This document shows, piece after piece, positions 60,706 to 64,000 of a stretch of 64,000 bases of DNA (within the stretch, counting starts at the first letter, position 1; each line of letters starts with the position of its first letter). Source of the stretch: Actinacidiphila yeochonensis CN732 (lineage in GTDB: Bacteria; Actinomycetota; Actinomycetes; Streptomycetales; Streptomycetaceae); the NCBI RefSeq assembly GCF_000745345.1, contig NZ_JQNR01000003.1:372001-436000 (forward strand). Reading direction: 5' to 3'. The position numbers and the translations under genes are program-made. The notes under the pieces are model-generated. The model made no database searches. It saw only the letters and a list, made by a program, of their open reading frames with translations, and was not told the DNA's origin.

Positions 60706-61473
60706 TCAGGCGCGGAGTCCTCGGGCCGGGCGGGCGAGGCGGGCTGACACGTCCGCGGCCACGTCGGCCTCGTGGGGCACGAGGTAGAAGTGGTCCCCGG
60801 GGAACGAGCGCAGCTCGAAGGAGCCCGGGGCGGCGAGGTCGGACCAGGAGCGGACCTGGTCGAGCGGGCAGCTCGGGTCGTCCTGGCCGACGTAGGCGGT
60901 GATCGGGGCCTTGACCGGGGCGGGCCGCGGGGAGTCGTAGGTCTCGATGATCCGGTAGTCCGCGCGGAGGGCGGGGAGCAGGAGGTCGCGCAGCTCCGGG
61001 ATGTCGTAGGCCTCCGAGTGCAGGTCGCCGAGGTGCCGGACGTGGGTGATCAGGGTCGCGTCGTCGGCGGCGTGCAGGGTGGTGTGCGCGGTCCACTGGG
61101 GGGACACGTGCGCCGAGACCATCAGGTGCTCGGGGACGATGCCGCGGGCCTCCAGCCGCAGGGCCAGCTCGTAGGCGACGCAGGCGCCCATGCTGTGGCC
61201 GAAGAGCGCCAGCGGCCGGTCGAGCCGGGGCAGCAGCGCGCTCTCGATCGCGTCGGCGAGGGTGGCCATGTCCTCGACGCAGGCTTCCGCGAGCCGGTCC
61301 TGGCGGCCGGGGTACCGCACGGCGAGCACCTCGACGTCCGCCGGCAGCAGCGCGGGCCAGCCGTGGAACAGCTGCGCCGTGCCGCCGGCGTGCGGGAGGC
61401 ACACCAGTCGGAGCCTGGGGTCCGCCGCTCGCCGGTGGACACGGAACCACTTCTCGGGATCGTGCGCCGTCAT
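60706..61473 (-). CDS. Type II thioesterase
   Basis: Alpha/beta hydrolase of 255 residues that removes wrong acyl groups from polyketide or nonribosomal peptide synthases. Nucleophile serine in GHSMGACVAYELA, Asp in YVGQDDPSCP and His in PGDHFYLV; LVCLPHAGGTAQLF and YPGRQDRLAE are typical of TEII. ATG 61473 is the start. The gene indicates a PKS/NRPS cluster at or beyond the right edge. Confidence 0.92.
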   Translation of the reverse strand: MTAHDPEKWFRVHRRAADPRLRLVCLPHAGGTAQLFHGWPALLPADVEVLAVRYPGRQDRLAEACVEDMATLADAIESALLPRLDRPLALFGHSMGACVAYELALRLEARGIVPEHLMVSAHVSPQWTAHTTLHAADDATLITHVRHLGDLHSEAYDIPELRDLLLPALRADYRIIETYDSPRPAPVKAPITAYVGQDDPSCPLDQVRSWSDLAAPGSFELRSFPGDHFYLVPHEADVAADVSARLARPARGLRA

Positions 61474-61775
61474 CGCTGCCGGAGACCGCCTTGCTGGGGG
61501 GAACCGAGCACGGAGAGGCAGGCGGGGAGCCGCTTCGCCGCCCTCCTGGACGCTCGTGCCGCCCGTCGTGTGGGCTCGGCTGCGTACGGGGGTGTTCCGG
61601 TCGCCGGCATCCGACCTGCCTCCATCAAGGTGTCTCCGTCTCCGGCCGCGCCTTCCACGCCTCCGACGCCTGCTCCCCGTCGAGGGTGCGGGGCCGGGTG
61701 GTGGCGGCCGAGTTGGATCGGCCGTCGCCGGGTGCGTGCGGGGAAGAGGCGGTGGAACCCGTGGGTGGTGCGGGC

Positions 61776-62159
61776 TCAGCGCGCCTTGGCGGCGGCCGAA
61801 CCGGTGGTGCGGGGCTTGCCGACGGACGTGCTCTCGGCGCCGGCCTGCGCCGCGTGGGCCGCCACGCCCGCCGGAACCAGCCCGGCGTCCGCTCCGGGGC
61901 GGACCGCGGTGCCGCCCGCCGGAGCCTCGGCGGCGGTGCCGTTCCCGGCTCCGTGCGTCATCTGGACGGCGAGCATTTCGGCGGTCGCCTCGGCTGCGAG
62001 GTCCTGGATTCCCTCGCTGGCCTCGTGGACGGCCTTTTTGACTTCGATCCCCAGCCCCAGGGACGTCTTGATGATCCCTCGCATGAGGGGCTTGCCCAGC
62101 CTTTTGGCCAGGGAGGCGGCGATCAGGCCGATCAGGAAAGGAGGTACCACAGGTGGCAT
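61776..62159 (-). CDS. DUF5132 protein
   Basis: A 127-residue protein beginning MPPVVPPFLIGLIAASLAKR, an amphipathic or membrane-seeking N-terminus, then LGKPLMRGIIKTSLGLGIEVKKAVHEASEGIQDLAAE, as in DUF5132 proteins of unknown role. The C-terminal half is Ala/Gly-rich. AAAGGAC precedes ATG 62159. Intergenic 61474-61775 holds no supported gene. Confidence 0.75.
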   Translation of the reverse strand: MPPVVPPFLIGLIAASLAKRLGKPLMRGIIKTSLGLGIEVKKAVHEASEGIQDLAAEATAEMLAVQMTHGAGNGTAAEAPAGGTAVRPGADAGLVPAGVAAHAAQAGAESTSVGKPRTTGSAAAKAR

Positions 62160-62591
62160 GGTGCGATGTCCTTTTCTTCTACTGGGGAAATAGTGATTGA
62201 AGGGCCAACGAGAAGTGCCGGGAAAATGCGATGACATGCATGGATTCCCCCGTCAACCACCCCGTACCTCGGAGCGTATCCGAGAGCGGGAAGGTCGTTG
62301 CGGATTCCGCTGCGGCCTTCACTCATTCGAGGGGAACGGCCCTCTTTCCGCTGGCTGTTCGGTCCGCAGACAGCGCGGGACAAGCCCGCGGGAATACCCG
62401 AAAGACCAGGGAAGTCCGTGGTGATCCGCGGCAGTTGGCAGCGGTCCGCGGAAGTCCCCGGCAGACGAAGAAGTCCGAAGAAGTCCGGCAGGACTTCCGG
62501 CGGAGTGTCCCGGAGTCCGCCGGGGCCGCCTGACTCCGGCGGAGGTCCGCTGCCGGACCACCGCACGAAGCGGGATCGGGGCGGAGTGCCC

Positions 62592-62668
62592 GGCCCGGAC
62601 ACCGAGCCCCGATCCGGACACCGAGCCCCGGCCCGACACCGGGATCGGCCCGGACACCGGGACCCGGA
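62592..62668. repeat. Short direct repeats of CCGGACACCG type
   Basis: Four or five copies of CGGACACCGRGMCCCG in the 540-base gap before the DUF5132 gene, preceded (62440-62510) by GAAGTCCG repeats. No gene is supported there. Confidence 0.6.
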
Positions 62669-62699
62669 GCGGCCGCCGGACCACGACGCCGGGGGTGGT

Positions 62700-62888
62700 C
62701 TACCGGCGGCCCTGGGCCGGCACGGTGCCGAGCTTGGCGCTCAGCACCGACAGGAAGGTCGGAAGCTTGTCCACCGCGGACTTGGGGACAAGGGTGACCT
62801 GGACCGTGTTCCGCACCATGTCATGGACGACGAGCTTGTAGGTGCCGTCCTCGTGCACGATCTCGGCGGAGTAGAGCAGCGTTTCCAC
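62700..62888 (-). CDS. Small protein of 62 residues in the biosynthetic block
   Basis: METLLYSAEIVHEDGTYKLV then VHDMVRNTVQVTLVPKSAVD and LPTFLSVLSAKLG. Unrecognised. A strong GGAGGA before GTG 62888 and its close spacing behind the SRPBCC gene argue that it is translated as part of that operon. Confidence 0.7.
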   Translation of the reverse strand: METLLYSAEIVHEDGTYKLVVHDMVRNTVQVTLVPKSAVDKLPTFLSVLSAKLGTVPAQGRR

Positions 62889-62927
62889 CAGGGTCCTCCG
62901 GGTGTGTCGGATGTGTCGGGTGGCGGG

Positions 62928-63674
62928 TCAGGCGCCGTTGAGCCAGGCGTTCCACGCCTGGGTGGCCTGGGCGGCCCGCTCTTCGTCCATGTCCTCGGCG
63001 AACAGGTGGTGGCCCAGCCAGATCGGCCAGTTCCAGCTGCTGCCGTTGAAGAACCGGTACAGCGCGTCCTGGCCGCGCAGGGCGACGAAGTCGGCGCTGA
63101 GCCAGTCCACGACCACCTTCTCCGAACCGCCGTCCGTACCCGGGAGGTCGAGCGGCAGCAGGTCGCCGACGGCGGTGCCGTCCGCGACACCGAGGCGGCG
63201 GAGCAGGGCGGCGAAGTCGGCGGGGTCGTCGGTGCGGCGGCCGGTGTCGGCCTTGACGTAGACGGCGGTGCGGCCGGCGAAGTGCCTCAGGTACTCGGCG
63301 AGGCCCCGCTGGTAGAAGGCGACGTGCTTCTCGGCCGCGTCCGCCTTGGTGTCCCAGTCGGCGTCGACGACTCCGGTGTGCACCCAGTGGATGCCCATCC
63401 GCAGGCGGCTGGTTCCGTCGTCGAGCGGCTCGATCCGGTAGGAGAGCGTGTTGGAGAACCCGTCGGCCAGGGCCACGCGGACGGCGAAGTGGTGCGGCGG
63501 CTCCCACGCGACGACGGTGCCGTCGCCCCGGGTGACCCGTCCCCCGACGCGCGGTTCGACCTCCATCGGGTACAGCCAGCCCAGGTTGCCGGCGCCGGTG
63601 GCGACCGCGTCCCAGACCTGCTCGGGCGTGGCGGGCAGGTCCTGCTCGTAGCGGGCTTGGAACTCTCGGGGCAT
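62928..63674 (-). CDS. SRPBCC-family protein (polyketide cyclase/AHSA1-like)
   Basis: A 248-residue START-like fold protein. The N-terminal half is typical: YEQDLPATPEQVWDAVATGAGNLGWLYPMEVEPRVGG and SRLRMGIHWVHTG. The second half (VVDWLSADFVALRGQDALYRFFNGSSWNWP) is an added domain. Could bind or cyclise a hydrophobic intermediate. GGAG precedes ATG 63674. It lies between the P450 and the 62-residue gene, all on the minus strand. Confidence 0.8.
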   Translation of the reverse strand: MPREFQARYEQDLPATPEQVWDAVATGAGNLGWLYPMEVEPRVGGRVTRGDGTVVAWEPPHHFAVRVALADGFSNTLSYRIEPLDDGTSRLRMGIHWVHTGVVDADWDTKADAAEKHVAFYQRGLAEYLRHFAGRTAVYVKADTGRRTDDPADFAALLRRLGVADGTAVGDLLPLDLPGTDGGSEKVVVDWLSADFVALRGQDALYRFFNGSSWNWPIWLGHHLFAEDMDEERAAQATQAWNAWLNGA

Positions 63675-63704
63675 GGGGGGTTCTCCTTCGTCGTGGTTCG
63701 GGTG

Positions 63705-64000
63705 TCAGTAGGTGAGCGGGAGGGCGCTCAGCCGCCGTTGCAGCGGGTTGGGCCGCCATTCCAGGGCCGTCTCGTCGGCCAGCCGCAGGTCGGGGAGCCG
63801 GCGGACCAGGGTGCCGACGGCCACCTCCGCCTGGAGCTTGGCCAGCGGGCCGCCGAGGCAGAAGTGCGGGCCGTTGCCGAAGCTGAGGTGCCGGTTGCCG
63901 GGGCGGGAGAGGTCGAGCCGGTCGGGGTCCTCGAAGCGCTCGGGGTCGCGGTTGGTCGCGGCGAGGAACAGGTACGCCAACTCGCCCTCGCGCAGCGTCC
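63705..64000 (-). CDS. Cytochrome P450, C-terminal part
   Basis: The window ends inside this gene. The visible about 98 residues include NRDPERFEDPDRLDLSRPGN and the heme-thiolate signature FGNGPHFCLGGPLAKLQ. Bacterial CYP monooxygenase, probably a tailoring enzyme of the adjacent biosynthetic group. It runs off the right edge, so the start and substrate-recognition helices are unseen. Confidence 0.93.
   Translation of the reverse strand, partial: TLREGELAYLFLAATNRDPERFEDPDRLDLSRPGNRHLSFGNGPHFCLGGPLAKLQAEVAVGTLVRRLPDLRLADETALEWRPNPLQRRLSALPLTY

Overview
The window is about 64 kb of very GC-rich DNA with strong third-position GC bias, GTG starts, and a gene order (ctaC, TusA-type sulfur gene, AdoK-like kinase, erpA, nadA, cobT/cobU, pspA, cobS, pepA, lpd, sucB, aceE, lipB, lipA, glnA) that I recognise from memory as the conserved core order of Streptomyces chromosomes. 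The organism is almost certainly a Streptomyces or a close relative in Streptomycetaceae.

Core block, about 1 to 45,465. From the left: the 5' part of ctaC; a cysteine desulfurase-TusA fusion; an adenosine-kinase-like PfkB gene; erpA; nadA with repeated operator-like boxes; cobT and cobU; an HtrA-type protease; a methyltransferase; a DUF3043 membrane protein; pspA-pspAA; a short accessory patch (about 16.2 to 20.0 kb) with a tRNA-Val 3' half, an ECF-transporter pseudogene, a secreted YVTN/TIG protein and a probably truncated NUDIX gene; a BBE-like oxidase; cobS; pepA; lpd and sucB (E3 and E2 of 2-oxoacid dehydrogenases); a VapBC module; a GntR regulator and aceE (E1p); lipB and lipA (lipoate for the E2 lipoyl domains); DUF4191 and RDD membrane proteins; and glnA behind a GlnR-type operator. 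lpd, sucB, aceE, lipB and lipA together supply the pyruvate/2-oxoglutarate dehydrogenase machinery and its cofactor.

Accessory block, about 45,465 to 56,000. The last 24 bases of glnA plus about 80 bases downstream are duplicated 2.7 kb away, an attL/attR-like arrangement. Between the copies lie a complete IS with inverted repeats, a truncated gene end and a YcxB-like membrane protein. Just beyond the right copy is a single 1125-residue protein combining an SF1 (UPF1/COG1112-type) helicase, a long coiled coil, a phospholipase-D nuclease domain and a zinc ribbon. This is the architecture described for type II Mokosh anti-phage defence (MkoC) and is the best candidate here for an immune system. 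It is followed by a secreted GH2 glycosidase with a LacI-type palindrome and a decayed IS256 transposase.

Right end, about 56,000 to 64,000. An MMPL exporter sits behind a perfect 26-bp palindrome, followed by a NarL-type two-component pair. A type II thioesterase, a DUF5132 protein, a 62-residue protein, an SRPBCC protein and the end of a cytochrome P450 then look like the edge of a natural-product cluster that continues to the right.

A technical point runs through the window: at least six genes, including sucB and cobS, carry single-base frameshifts that all look like loss of a G on the coding strand, three of them in the same context (GCTGGGGC). Sequence or assembly error is the likeliest cause, so these should not be called dead genes without checking the reads.
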